A DNA stretch of 43,542 nucleotides from Chloroflexota bacterium (GCA_011388675.1 DROW01000032.1:1-43542); one strand, 5' to 3'. Positions 26,711 through 34,500 are shown, counted from the first letter of the stretch. The notes: generated from the letters alone by a model not told the origin. Program-made: numbers and translations.

Positions 26711-26742
26711 TGGCCGGATAGAACTGATGTTCTATCCGGCCA
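26711..26742. promoter_or_regulatory. Perfect 14-bp-arm palindrome (operator or leader hairpin)
   Basis: TGGCCGGATAGAAC (26711-26724), loop TGAT, GTTCTATCCGGCCA (26729-26742). It begins two bases after the -10 box, over the expected transcription start, and ends 11 bases before the Shine-Dalgarno. Position suits a repressor operator or a 5' leader hairpin. No T run follows. Confidence 0.75.
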
Positions 26743-26764
26743 GTCGCGTCTATGGGAGGAATCT

Positions 26765-27838
26765 ATGCGCGAGATGCTGGAGTATCAGGCGGATCGGATC
26801 GAGGCGGTGCTGGCGCAGCACCGGGTGCCAGCCCGGGTGACCGGTGGGCGGGTGACGCCGCGGTGGATCCGGTTTCAGGTGATGCCGGCGATAGGCGCTC
26901 GCATCTCCCGTATCAAGAGCCTGGCGGAGGAACTGGCAGCGGCGCTGGATGCCCCCACCTGCCGGGTCGCCCGTCAGGGGGCCGCGGTGATGGTGGAGAT
27001 CCCCCGCGATGACCCCAAGCCGGTCCGTCTCCTCCCGCTGCTGCGCACCGTCACCGACGTCCCGCCGATGACGGCGATCCTGGGGATGGACGAGGACGGC
27101 GTCCCACTGCTCATCCGCCTCCCTTCCCCAGACGTGGCCCACATCCTGGTGGCCGGGACGACGGGGAGCGGCAAGACGGCGTTGCTGCGCACGATGATCA
27201 TCAGTCTGGCGCTGCGCCACCCCCGGCGGGGCCACCTCGCCCTGGTGCTCATCGACCCCAAAGGGGGCCGGGCCTTCGGCTGCTTCCAGGGGCTGCCCCA
27301 GTTGGTCCGGCCGGTGGTGCGGAGCGCGGAGGAAGCGGTCGGGGTGTTGGAGGACCTGGTGCGGCTGATGGAACGGCGGGACCGGCTGGGGGAGAACCGC
27401 CCGGCGGTGGCGGCCTTCATCGACGAACTGGCGGACCTGATGATGGTGGGGGGCAGGGCGGCGGAGCACCACCTGACGCGGCTTGTGCAGCGGGGCCGGG
27501 AGGCGGGCATCCACATCGTGGCGGCGACGCAGAAGCCCACCTCGGCGGTGCTGGGGAGCCTGGTGACGGCGAACTTCCCGGTACGGCTGGTGGGCAAGGT
27601 CGCGTCGGCCCAGGACGCGCGGATAGCCTCTGGATGGAGTGGAACTGGAGCGGAGCGGCTACAGGGCCGGGGGGACTTCATCGCCGTAGCGGAGGGGCGG
27701 CTCTTCCGCTTCCAGGCCGCCTACGTCTCCCTTGAGGAGATCGGGGAATTGGTCGACGGGCTTCGACGGCAGGCCCTCCCGGCCTCTGCCCCGGCCCGGT
27801 ACCTCCTCCCGCGGGTGGAGGAGCCGTTGCCCGCGTGA
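26765..27838 (+). CDS. Compact FtsK/SpoIIIE-type DNA motor ATPase without membrane or gamma domain
   Basis: 357 residues. An N-terminal alpha-like domain (about 5-100) has the FtsK pattern WIRFQVMPAIGARISRIKSL and VMVEIPRDD. The RecA-like beta domain follows: Walker A GTTGSGKT at 131-138, DPKGG near 164, Walker B AVAAFIDELADLMM near 214-227, and IHIVAATQKPTS near 251. Full-length FtsK has four N-terminal membrane helices and a C-terminal DNA-reading gamma domain; both are missing. It could translocate DNA in conjugation, partition or an unknown process. ATG behind GGAGGAA; strong promoter and palindrome upstream. It is followed by a small membrane protein gene, which might provide the anchor, and a short unknown gene. 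Not the cell-division FtsK by length. Confidence 0.85.
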   Translation: MREMLEYQADRIEAVLAQHRVPARVTGGRVTPRWIRFQVMPAIGARISRIKSLAEELAAALDAPTCRVARQGAAVMVEIPRDDPKPVRLLPLLRTVTDVPPMTAILGMDEDGVPLLIRLPSPDVAHILVAGTTGSGKTALLRTMIISLALRHPRRGHLALVLIDPKGGRAFGCFQGLPQLVRPVVRSAEEAVGVLEDLVRLMERRDRLGENRPAVAAFIDELADLMMVGGRAAEHHLTRLVQRGREAGIHIVAATQKPTSAVLGSLVTANFPVRLVGKVASAQDARIASGWSGTGAERLQGRGDFIAVAEGRLFRFQAAYVSLEEIGELVDGLRRQALPASAPARYLLPRVEEPLPA

Positions 27839-27912
27839 GGGGGAGGGCTCGGGGTTCGCCCGCACGGCGGCAGAGGGGTGCGGGGGACCTGCCTCGCAAG
27901 GAGGGAGAGGGA

Positions 27913-28359
27913 ATGCACAGCGGTCCGGACTACGGGTATTACGGTCCACCCCCAGGGGGGGGAGCAGGCAGTCCACGGCGGGGCGGGCGCGTAGGGTTCT
28001 TCGTCGGAGTAGTGGTGGTCGCTTTCGCCGTCACGCTGGCGGTGATGATCGGCCAGCGGCTCAGCGACCAGGCCGTCGCCGTGCTGGCGGGGGCCACCTG
28101 TGGCGTCGGGGCCAGCATCCCCACGAGCCTGCTCATCGCCTGGGTTACCCGACGCCGTCAGGAGGCACGGCCGACTCCAGCGCAACAGGGAGCGTATCCG
28201 CCGGTGGTCGTCATCCAATCGCCGCCGCACGCCAACCCAGCGGCGTTGCCCCAGGGAGGGTATATGCCGCCCTATATGCAGCCGATGCCTCCCACGCCAC
28301 GGGAGTTCACCGTCGTCGGCGAAGAGGAGGAAAGCGACTACGGGGGGCATCGATGGTAG
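27913..28359 (+). CDS. Small membrane protein with Tyr/Pro/Gly-rich N-terminus
   Basis: 148 residues. N-terminus MHSGPDYGYYGPPPGGGAGS is a Tyr/Pro/Gly-rich cytosolic or surface segment, followed by a basic RRGGR. Two membrane segments: about 28-47 (GFFVGVVVVAFAVTLAVMIG) and 53-76 (AVAVLAGATCGVGASIPTSL). The C-terminal half is Pro/Gln/Met-rich (GGYMPPYMQPMPPTP) and ends with an acidic stretch. No known family. AAGGAGGGAGAGG precedes the ATG. It lies 74 bases after the FtsK-like ATPase and 13 bases before the next gene. A membrane anchor for the motor is an inference from gene order and the missing helices in the ATPase. Confidence 0.75.
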   Translation: MHSGPDYGYYGPPPGGGAGSPRRGGRVGFFVGVVVVAFAVTLAVMIGQRLSDQAVAVLAGATCGVGASIPTSLLIAWVTRRRQEARPTPAQQGAYPPVVVIQSPPHANPAALPQGGYMPPYMQPMPPTPREFTVVGEEEESDYGGHRW

Positions 28360-28372
28360 GCAAGGGAGACCG

Positions 28373-28684
28373 ATGAGTGGGATGAGAGAGGGGCTCCTCT
28401 GGTTCGACGACGACCCGAAACGGGACCTGACTCAAAAGGTCAACAGGGCTGTGCAGCGGTACCGGCAGAAGTTCGGGCGGTCCCCCAACGTCTGCTACGT
28501 CCACCCCTCCCTGCTGGGCGGGGAGTCCTGCCGTGTGGGCGGGGTGCAGGTGCTCCCGCTGCCGACGGTCCTGCGGCACCACTTCTGGGTAGGCGAGGAG
28601 AAGGTCAACGGGCGGCCGTCCGGCCGGTCAGCCCGGCGACGAGGAGATCGAGCGCGACCTCCGGCGTCAGGCGTCCCTGCTTGA
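28373..28684 (+). CDS. Short unknown protein, third gene of the FtsK-like module
   Basis: 103 residues. The core MREGLLWFDDDPKRDLTQKV, KVNRAVQRYRQKFGRSPNVC, YVHPSLLGG and LRHHFWVGEE reads as a compact conserved-looking domain with an acidic start, a basic helix and an HHFW end. I do not recognise a named family, though I believe similar short proteins occur in Chloroflexota. The last 26 codons (28605-28681) and the stop lie opposite the 3' end of holA, and their basic, low-complexity composition (RSARRRGDRARPP) suggests a tail acquired by read-through rather than part of the domain. ATG 13 bases after the preceding gene with AAGGGAGA upstream. Confidence 0.65.
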   Translation: MSGMREGLLWFDDDPKRDLTQKVNRAVQRYRQKFGRSPNVCYVHPSLLGGESCRVGGVQVLPLPTVLRHHFWVGEEKVNGRPSGRSARRRGDRARPPASGVPA

Positions 28685-29600
28685 TCTCGGCGTCCGTCGC
28701 CAGCAGATGGCGGTAGACCTGCTCCAGTTGGGCGGGGGTGAAGTTGGTCGATTGGACGAAGAGTTTGCGCGCCGGGTAGGGGTGGAGGTTCAGGACGCGG
28801 GCGATCGTCACGGCGTTCTCCCCAGCCTGGCGCAGTTCCGCAACCTGGATGAGAAGCCGGAACTGACGGACGATCATCGCCAGGATACCCATCGGGTGCT
28901 CCCCCCCATCCAGAAGCCGCTGCAGCGTCGAGGCGGCGGTCCGCCCATCCCGTCGTCCCAGAGCGTCCACCAAGTCGAAGACGACGGCCTGCTGAACGTA
29001 GGGGACGAGGCGGGCGACGTCCTCCTCGGTGACCTCCCGCCCGGGACCCACGTAGGTGACCAGTTTGAGCACCTCCTGATCCAGCAGCCGCAGGTCCGAG
29101 CCGATCACCGCCGCGAGCCGTGCGGCGGCGCGCGGAGTGATCCGGCCGCCGTGACGCCGGGCCCGTCGGGCGATCCAGCGGGGCAGTTCCTTAGCCGTGG
29201 GCAGGTCGAACCGGCGCACGTAGCCACGGGGATGACGACGAGCCAGTTGGAGCACGGGGTGGTTGTCGGGGAGGGGGCGGCCCTCGACGAAGATCAGGCG
29301 GGTCGTCTCCGGCAACGCGGGGAGAAGATCCAGAAGCCCCTGGAGGAACCGGTCCCCTTTCTGCTGGAGGTGGCTCAAAAGCCCCTCGACGATGACCAAC
29401 CGGCGGTCGGATAGAAAGGGGAGGGCCTCGCAGGCGTTCCGCAGCGCTGCTAGAGTGACCGTCTCGCCGTCCAGGACCGCCGTGTTGAGGTCCGCCATCC
29501 CGGAGCCCTCCAACCGTCGGCGGAGGTCGGCCACTGTCTCAGCGCAGGTCAGTTCGTCGTCGCCGTGAAACACGTAGAAAGTGGGGTGTGGCTGGCTCAT
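28605..29600 (-). CDS. holA: DNA polymerase III delta subunit HolA
   Basis: Clamp-loader subunit that opens the beta sliding clamp. 331 residues, standard length. Family marks: N-terminal FYVFHGDDELTCAETVADLR, RRLVIVEGL, the region ELPRWIARRARRHGGRITP, and C-terminal collar helices with GILAMIVRQFRLLIQVAELR. It lacks a functional Walker A, as expected for delta. The ATG overlaps the DUF6391 stop (ATGA). The 3' end is antisense to the last gene of the FtsK module by 80 bases. Confidence 0.93.
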   Translation of the reverse strand: MSQPHPTFYVFHGDDELTCAETVADLRRRLEGSGMADLNTAVLDGETVTLAALRNACEALPFLSDRRLVIVEGLLSHLQQKGDRFLQGLLDLLPALPETTRLIFVEGRPLPDNHPVLQLARRHPRGYVRRFDLPTAKELPRWIARRARRHGGRITPRAAARLAAVIGSDLRLLDQEVLKLVTYVGPGREVTEEDVARLVPYVQQAVVFDLVDALGRRDGRTAASTLQRLLDGGEHPMGILAMIVRQFRLLIQVAELRQAGENAVTIARVLNLHPYPARKLFVQSTNFTPAQLEQVYRHLLATDAEIKQGRLTPEVALDLLVAGLTGRTAAR

Positions 29601-30106
29601 CCCTCCCTCACCCGGACGCGGTGGACCACCAGCGCGCCACGTTGCTCGCGGACGATCCCGGCGATCCGCAGCGAGCCCACGTCGGGATCGGTCGTGACCA
29701 GCGCCTGGAGGAGGAGCCCCACCCGCTGTCCCAATATGGTTCCCAGCGTGGCGACCAGGACGACCATAGGGAGACGGCTCAGCCACTCCCTCCACCCCCG
29801 CCGACGGGGAGTCAACACCGTGAAGGCCCCCAGTCCAGCCAGCGCACCCGCGGCCACGAAGTTGGTCCCGCAGGCCGGATGGATCGCCAGGTTGCGCTGC
29901 CCCGCCTGCAGCCGCTTCAGGGCGTGCTGGGCAGCCAGCAGCACCCCCTCCGTCGGCAGGTCGCCGTAGAGGACGAACCCGTCTAGGGTGGACCGCCCCA
30001 CCATCCTCAAGTTGGGGTATCGCTGACTGAGGACGTGGATCGTCGCGTGTTCCAGCGCGTGGTGCTGTCGAAGCCGGTGGACCAGCAAGAGGATCGGGAT
30101 GGGCAT
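29597..30106 (-). CDS. DUF6391 family membrane protein
   Basis: 169 residues. The family mark HHALEHATIHVLSQRYPNLR is at the N-terminus; GDLPTEGVLLAAQHALKRLQ and LAIHPACGTNFVAAGALAGL follow, with hydrophobic segments around residues 85-105 and 112-135. Membrane-bound, function unknown. The conserved His and Cys residues (HALEHAT, HPACGTN) would suit metal or cofactor binding, but this is speculation. It overlaps holA by four bases, implying coupling. Confidence 0.8.
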   Translation of the reverse strand: MPIPILLLVHRLRQHHALEHATIHVLSQRYPNLRMVGRSTLDGFVLYGDLPTEGVLLAAQHALKRLQAGQRNLAIHPACGTNFVAAGALAGLGAFTVLTPRRRGWREWLSRLPMVVLVATLGTILGQRVGLLLQALVTTDPDVGSLRIAGIVREQRGALVVHRVRVREG

Positions 30107-30120
30107 ATCAGACCTCCTCG

Positions 30121-30906
30121 TTATTTGGCTCCCTGGGGAAGGGCCTCCACCGGCCGGGCGATGACGATGAGCCGGTAGCGGAGGCTCCCGTAGGGATGGC
30201 AGGTGACCAGCGTCACTCGCTCGTCCTCGGTGGGCTGGATGTACCGGGCATTGGCCTGGCGCACTTCCAGTGGCTGTCCCGCCTCGGGCAGGATCAGCAC
30301 CTCGTCCACCGCATACGTGAAGATCCGATCATCCGAATAGAGGAAAATCAGGTCCCCCGGCTGGACCCGATAGAGGTCGCGGAAGACCTCCCCGTGGGTC
30401 GTGTTATGTCCGTTGAGGACCGTGTTGCCCGGGACGCCGAGGGGGGCGGAGCCCTGGTGCCATCCGGCGGCCCGCATCGGCGGAACCTTCCAGATGGCCT
30501 GCTGCACTCCTCCCACGTTCACCACTTCCCACGTCGTGGTAACCACCGGCGCGTCCAGTCCGATGGAGGGGATCACGATGCGGGTGGGAGGGAACCCTTC
30601 CGGCGCGGGGGTAGGGGTAGGAAGCAGGTCGGGTGCGTCGGAAGAGGGATCGCCAGCGGGGCGATCCTCGTCCGACTTGAAGGAGGGAAGGAGGGCCGGT
30701 GGGACGGGGGTGGCGGAGGGGGACGGCGTGGCCTGAGGAGCGACGGAGGGCTCTGAGGGGAGGGGAGGAGGGAGCGTCACGACGGTGGAAGCGTGAGGGA
30801 TGAGATCAGGGCTCATCAGCGCTCCTCCAGCCAGAAGCAGGATCAATCCGAAGGCGACCAAGACGGTGCTCAGCAGGTCTCGTGACGGGGATCGGGAATC
30901 GAACAT
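30121..30906 (-). CDS. Sortase (class D/E-like transpeptidase)
   Basis: 261 residues. An N-terminal membrane anchor (LLSTVLVAFGLILLLAGGAL) and a long Pro/Ser/Thr linker precede the sortase fold. Catalytic residues are visible: His in NTVLNGHNTTHGEVFRDL, Cys in VTLVTCHPYG, and Arg in SLRYRLIVIARPVE. TLVTC fits the TLxTC signature. It would join surface proteins to the envelope or to each other. No sorting-signal protein is found in the window, so the substrate is elsewhere. It starts 14 bases after the peptidase stop. Confidence 0.9.
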   Translation of the reverse strand: MFDSRSPSRDLLSTVLVAFGLILLLAGGALMSPDLIPHASTVVTLPPPLPSEPSVAPQATPSPSATPVPPALLPSFKSDEDRPAGDPSSDAPDLLPTPTPAPEGFPPTRIVIPSIGLDAPVVTTTWEVVNVGGVQQAIWKVPPMRAAGWHQGSAPLGVPGNTVLNGHNTTHGEVFRDLYRVQPGDLIFLYSDDRIFTYAVDEVLILPEAGQPLEVRQANARYIQPTEDERVTLVTCHPYGSLRYRLIVIARPVEALPQGAK

Positions 30907-30920
30907 CGGCTCTCCGCTCC

Positions 30921-32528
30921 TCAAATTGAAGGGATGGTGCCGTCGGAGACCCACGCGGCGAAGGGCTCTGGCGTGAGCGGCCGTCCGGTTGCGTGCTCGA
31001 CCAGACTCCGCCAGTCCAACCGCGCCCCCGGGGCCAGCACCCGTTCGATCAGGAAAGCGCCGGCCTCCGGCACGCCCACCACCCCCCCAAACCGCTCCGT
31101 GATCACCTGGTCCAGTTGGGAGGCGAAGAGTTCACCCAGGATGTAGTTGTGGTAGTAGACGGGGGCGAGGGCGATGTGGTACTTCGCTGCCCAATCCGGC
31201 GCGTGCCGCCCCTCCGGGCGGGCGAGTAACTGGAACCGCTCTTTGAGGTCCCACCACAGGTTGTCCAGGTCCTGGTCGGGGTCGGCGTAGAAGGCCCGCT
31301 CGAAGTGGACCATCACCAGCGCCCAGCGGACGAAGACGAGGGAGTTGAGCCGTTCCTGACGGGCCAGCCTGTCTGCCAGGCGCGCCACCTCTTCCTCTGA
31401 AAGGCCCAGCACCTCGCGGAGCCAGCGGGGGGTGCGGACCTGACGGCCCATCAGGATCGCCACAGCCTCGGTGGTGAAGGTGTGGGCCGGCCGGCGCAGC
31501 AGCCAGGGAAGCCCGCGGTCGATGTACTTGTCGTAGACGGCGTGGCCCAGTTCGTGCAGCAGCGTCGCCATCCACCGCTCGATAGGCCGGAGATTGGCGA
31601 GGATCCGAATGTCCCCCTTCCGGTCCACGTCCATACAGAAGGCGTGCTGATCCTTCCCCGGCCGCTCGTAGAGGTCGGACCGGGCCAGGATGTCGTCGAT
31701 CTCCATCCCGATCCCCTCATAAGTCCGCCGGGCCAGTTCCTCCAGGTCCTTTCCCTCCAGGTAGGGGCTCAGGTCCAGGTCGGGGTCGCTCGGGGCCTGC
31801 TGGAAGAAGGGGTCGCTGTAGTGCCAGGGCCGCAGTTGGTGGGGCGGCACCCCGAACCGACGGGCCAGCCGTCGGTCCAGCCACTCCTTCGCCCGACGGA
31901 ACGGCTCCTCGGTCTGCTTCGCCAGCCGGTCCAGCAGGTCGAACAGTTCACCGGGGTCCAGTTCCTGCCCGGCGAGGGCGAGGTGATAGTAGTCGGGGAA
32001 GCCGAGGCGGCGGGCCCCCTCGTTGCGCAACCGGGCCAGTTGGCGGACCCGGTCGGCGATGCGGCCGCCGATCTCCTTACTGGCCTCCCAAGCCTCCCTG
32101 CGCAGTGTCGAGTCGGTCTCCTCGCGCAGGATCGCTGAAATATCGTTGTCGGACACAGGCCGTCCCTGGACCAGCGGTCGGTAGTTGACCACCTCCGCAC
32201 GGACCTCTTTCTCGATTTGGGTCAGCCGGTCGATGACCTGGGGGTCCCGCTGGCCGACCAGGTAGCGGAGGTAGAGCCGCTCCAGTTGGCGGGCCAGGAG
32301 GGGATCGGAGGGAGGGGTACGGCGGAAGTTGGCCAATTGGTGGAACGTTTCCGGCTGGGCGTAGAGCCGCATCACCTCGGCGCTGAGCCGGGCCGCCTCC
32401 TCCTGGGCCTCCGGCCTGCCGGTGGTGTGGGCCTCCCACTGGGCCAGCGCGTGGGCCTTAAACAGCGGTTCGGCCACGGCGACGTGTTGGCGGATCAACG
32501 TTTCCAACTCACTCCTCGTGTCCTGCAT
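30921..32528 (-). CDS. M2/M3-like zinc metallopeptidase
   Basis: 535-residue cytosolic helical peptidase. Zinc motif HELGHAVYDKYI, followed by the third-ligand region PAHTFTTEAVAILMG. The helical architecture, the spacing to the second Glu and YHIALAPVYYHNYILGELFA near the C-terminus resemble the M2 (ACE-like) and M3 (oligopeptidase F) groups. No signal peptide. Oligopeptide turnover is the likely role. The start is an ATG preceded by an octamer repeat whose purine-rich strand could serve as a ribosome binding site (GGGAGACAGAGGAGCGAG). Confidence 0.85.
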   Translation of the reverse strand: MQDTRSELETLIRQHVAVAEPLFKAHALAQWEAHTTGRPEAQEEAARLSAEVMRLYAQPETFHQLANFRRTPPSDPLLARQLERLYLRYLVGQRDPQVIDRLTQIEKEVRAEVVNYRPLVQGRPVSDNDISAILREETDSTLRREAWEASKEIGGRIADRVRQLARLRNEGARRLGFPDYYHLALAGQELDPGELFDLLDRLAKQTEEPFRRAKEWLDRRLARRFGVPPHQLRPWHYSDPFFQQAPSDPDLDLSPYLEGKDLEELARRTYEGIGMEIDDILARSDLYERPGKDQHAFCMDVDRKGDIRILANLRPIERWMATLLHELGHAVYDKYIDRGLPWLLRRPAHTFTTEAVAILMGRQVRTPRWLREVLGLSEEEVARLADRLARQERLNSLVFVRWALVMVHFERAFYADPDQDLDNLWWDLKERFQLLARPEGRHAPDWAAKYHIALAPVYYHNYILGELFASQLDQVITERFGGVVGVPEAGAFLIERVLAPGARLDWRSLVEHATGRPLTPEPFAAWVSDGTIPSI

Positions 32529-32547
32529 CTCGCTCCTCTGTCTCCCT

Positions 32548-32595
32548 GCTTCCCCGCCTCCCTGCCTTCCCGCTTCCCCGCTTCCTCACTTCCGC
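32548..32595. repeat. Octamer tandem array between recR and the peptidase gene
   Basis: Six 8-bp units on the plus strand: GCTTCCCC, GCCTCCCT, GCCTTCCC, GCTTCCCC, GCTTCCTC, ACTTCCGC. It abuts the recR stop (32595-32597). Confidence 0.8.
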
Positions 32596-33194
32596 TACAC
32601 CTCTTTCCGCCCCTCCAGCGCGTTCGCTAGGGTGATCTGATCGGCGTACTCTAGGTCCCCGCCGACGGGGAGGCCCCGGCCCAACCGGGTGATCCGCACG
32701 CCGAAGGGGCGCAGTTTAGAGACGAGGTAGGCGGCGGTGTAATCCCCCTCGCTGGTGGGATTGGTCGCCAGGATGACCTCCTTCACCTCGCCGGTCCGCA
32801 CCCGCTGTAGCAACTCCGCGATGCGCAGGTCCTCGGCGAAGACCCCTTCGATGGGGGCCAGCGCGCCGTGGAGGACGTGGTACAGGCCGCGATACTGCTC
32901 CGTCCGCTCGATGGCCAGCACGTCCAGCGGCTCCTCCACCACGCAGATGGTGGACCGGTCCCGTGCCGGATCGCTGCAGATCGGACAGGGGTCCTCCTCG
33001 GTGATGTTGAAGCAGACGGAACAGAAGCGGGTCTTCTCCTTCAGGTCGCGCAGGGCCTCGGCGAGGCGCAGCGGGAGATCGGACTCGGCCCGCAGGAGGA
33101 AGAAGGTGAGCCGGGAGGCCGTCTTCGGCCCGATCCCCGGCAGTTCCGAGAGCGTCTCGATCAATCGCTCCACAGAGGGAGGCATTGCCTGCAT
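32595..33194 (-). CDS. recR: Recombination mediator RecR
   Basis: Acts with RecO and RecF to load RecA at gaps. 199 residues: an N-terminal helix-hairpin-helix (LSELPGIGPKTASRLTFFLL), a four-Cys zinc finger (CSVCFNITEEDPCPIC), a Toprim domain (VVEEPLDVLAIERTEQYRGL) and the C-terminal GRGLPVGGDLEYADQITL motif. ATG 33194 chosen for its GGAGGAACG site; an in-frame ATG three codons on is possible. It is normally next to ybaB and dnaX; here an FkbM gene intervenes. Confidence 0.96.
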   Translation of the reverse strand: MQAMPPSVERLIETLSELPGIGPKTASRLTFFLLRAESDLPLRLAEALRDLKEKTRFCSVCFNITEEDPCPICSDPARDRSTICVVEEPLDVLAIERTEQYRGLYHVLHGALAPIEGVFAEDLRIAELLQRVRTGEVKEVILATNPTSEGDYTAAYLVSKLRPFGVRITRLGRGLPVGGDLEYADQITLANALEGRKEV

Positions 33195-33202
33195 CGTTCC
33201 TC

Positions 33203-33973
33203 CTAACGGTACGCGTACAACAATCCCAGGTGGCCGTGCACAGGGTTCGGGAAGACCTGCACCTGGAACCCCCTACGCCGCAGGCCGTCCGCCAGGTCCC
33301 CGTGGGAACGGTCCGTGAAGCCGTCGTGGTACTCCACACAGATGCGCTGAATCCTTTCGAACACGGTCGGATGGGCGTCGAGGAGGGTCTCGAACTCGCA
33401 GCCTTCGCAGTCGATCTTCAGGAAATCGCAGTGCGTGATCCCGCCCTGCTCGAAGGCTTCCTCCAGCGACACGACCTCGACCTCCAGCGCCGGGGACGAA
33501 TCGCCCCTCGGGACCGTGGTGTATTGGACGGCCTCCCCCGCGGCGAGGAGCCGGGTCCGCCCCGAGCGGGCCCCGACGGCGACCTGGAACGGCGTCACAT
33601 TGCGCACCCCGTTCAGCGCGATGTTCTGCTCTAGCAGTTCAAACGACTCCCGAAAGGGCTCGAAGGCGTAGATCCGGCAGCCGGGGTTCCTCCGCGCCAC
33701 GCAGACGGCGAAATCCCCGATCCCTGCCCCGACGTCGACGACGGTCCATCCGTCCTCGATCCGTGTCCCCTTCGCCTCGTACTCCCGATCCAGGCAGGTC
33801 TCCTTGACGATCCATGCGTCCATCAGGCTGCGCACGATGAACCGGCACCCGTTCCTGAGCCGCAACACGGCCCGTCGCTTCCCGAGGAGGAGTAAGAAGA
33901 GCACGTACCAGTTCTCGATCTGCCCCAGGATCGTAGGGATCGACGCCAGGTAATAGCGGACACGGGAACCCAT
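33203..33973 (-). CDS. FkbM-family SAM-dependent methyltransferase
   Basis: 256 residues. The SAM-binding loop VVDVGAGIGDFAVCVARRNP and the following acidic strand CRIYAFEPFRESFELLEQNI are clear, as is the FkbM marker HCDFLKIDCEGCEFETLLDA. The N-terminal 60 residues include a hydrophobic run (YVLFLLLLGKRRAVLRLRNG). FkbM enzymes O-methylate sugars or polyketides; no biosynthetic neighbours exist here. Placement between recR and ybaB is unusual and points to insertion. It ends eight bases before the recR start. Confidence 0.9.
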   Translation of the reverse strand: MGSRVRYYLASIPTILGQIENWYVLFLLLLGKRRAVLRLRNGCRFIVRSLMDAWIVKETCLDREYEAKGTRIEDGWTVVDVGAGIGDFAVCVARRNPGCRIYAFEPFRESFELLEQNIALNGVRNVTPFQVAVGARSGRTRLLAAGEAVQYTTVPRGDSSPALEVEVVSLEEAFEQGGITHCDFLKIDCEGCEFETLLDAHPTVFERIQRICVEYHDGFTDRSHGDLADGLRRRGFQVQVFPNPVHGHLGLLYAYR

Positions 33974-34022
33974 CGATCAGCCCACCGACGGGGGAAGGGG
34001 GGAGCCACGTCCCTCGCTTCGG

Positions 34023-34068
34023 GTGCGCTTCGGTTTGGGGGCGAAGGTGTCCGTCGGTGAAGCACACC
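34023..34068. repeat. TGYGCTTC dyad element, copy 2
   Basis: TGCGCTTCGGTTTGGGG (34024-34040) with an inverse TGAAGCACAC (34058-34067). Like the copy at 9522-9578 it has a TGCGCTTC left side and GAAGCACAC right side. It directly precedes the octamer array. Confidence 0.55.
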
Positions 34069-34073
34069 CCCTC

Positions 34074-34097
34074 GCTTCCCCGCTTCCTCGCCTCCTA
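34074..34097. repeat. Octamer tandem array at the ybaB stop codon
   Basis: GCTTCCCC, GCTTCCTC, GCCTCCTA; the last unit includes the complement of the ybaB stop (34095-34097). Confidence 0.7.
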
Positions 34098-34451
34098 CCC
34101 CAACAATCCCCCCATCAACCCTCCCAGCCCTCCGGTTACCTCGTTCATCTTCTCCGCCGCTGCCTGTTCGATCTGCTCCAACCCCTGGTTGACGGCCGCG
34201 ACGATGAGGTCCTGCAACATCTCGACGTCTTCTGGGTCGACCACCTCGGGCTGGATGGTGATGGATTGAACCCGGCGGTTGCCGGAGACGACGGCGGTGA
34301 CCGCCCCCCCACCCGCGCTGGCGGTGACGGTCATCGCGGCGATTTCCTCCTGGGCTTTCAGCAAGTTCTCCTGGAGGCTCTGCAACTGCTTGAGCATCCC
34401 GGCCTGGCCGGGGAGGCCTCCCACGATTCGGCGTTTTCCTCTCTTCGCCAT
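34095..34451 (-). CDS. ybaB: YbaB/EbfC nucleoid-associated protein
   Basis: 118 residues, slightly longer at the N-terminus than usual. The core shows QAGMLKQLQSLQENLLKAQE, AGGGAVTAVVSGNRRVQSIT and DLIVAAVNQGLEQIEQAAAE, then a Gly/Leu/Met tail (GGLGGLMGGLLG). Binds DNA non-specifically as a dimer. Start at MAKRGKRRIV chosen with AGGGAGAG upstream; an ATG seven codons earlier is possible. It lies 49 bases downstream of dnaX, the conserved order in bacteria. Confidence 0.93.
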   Translation of the reverse strand: MAKRGKRRIVGGLPGQAGMLKQLQSLQENLLKAQEEIAAMTVTASAGGGAVTAVVSGNRRVQSITIQPEVVDPEDVEMLQDLIVAAVNQGLEQIEQAAAEKMNEVTGGLGGLMGGLLG

Positions 34452-34500
34452 ACCGTATCTCTCCCTGTCCATCTTCTACCGCAGAGATGTTTTCTCCGCG

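Noticed and set aside
26711-26742. Rho-independent terminator
   Set aside because: It follows a promoter directly and lacks a T run; an operator or leader hairpin fits better.
26681-28684. Integrated plasmid, ICE or prophage
   Set aside because: No integrase, relaxase, replication gene, tRNA or direct repeats at the borders were seen; only a motor and two small genes.
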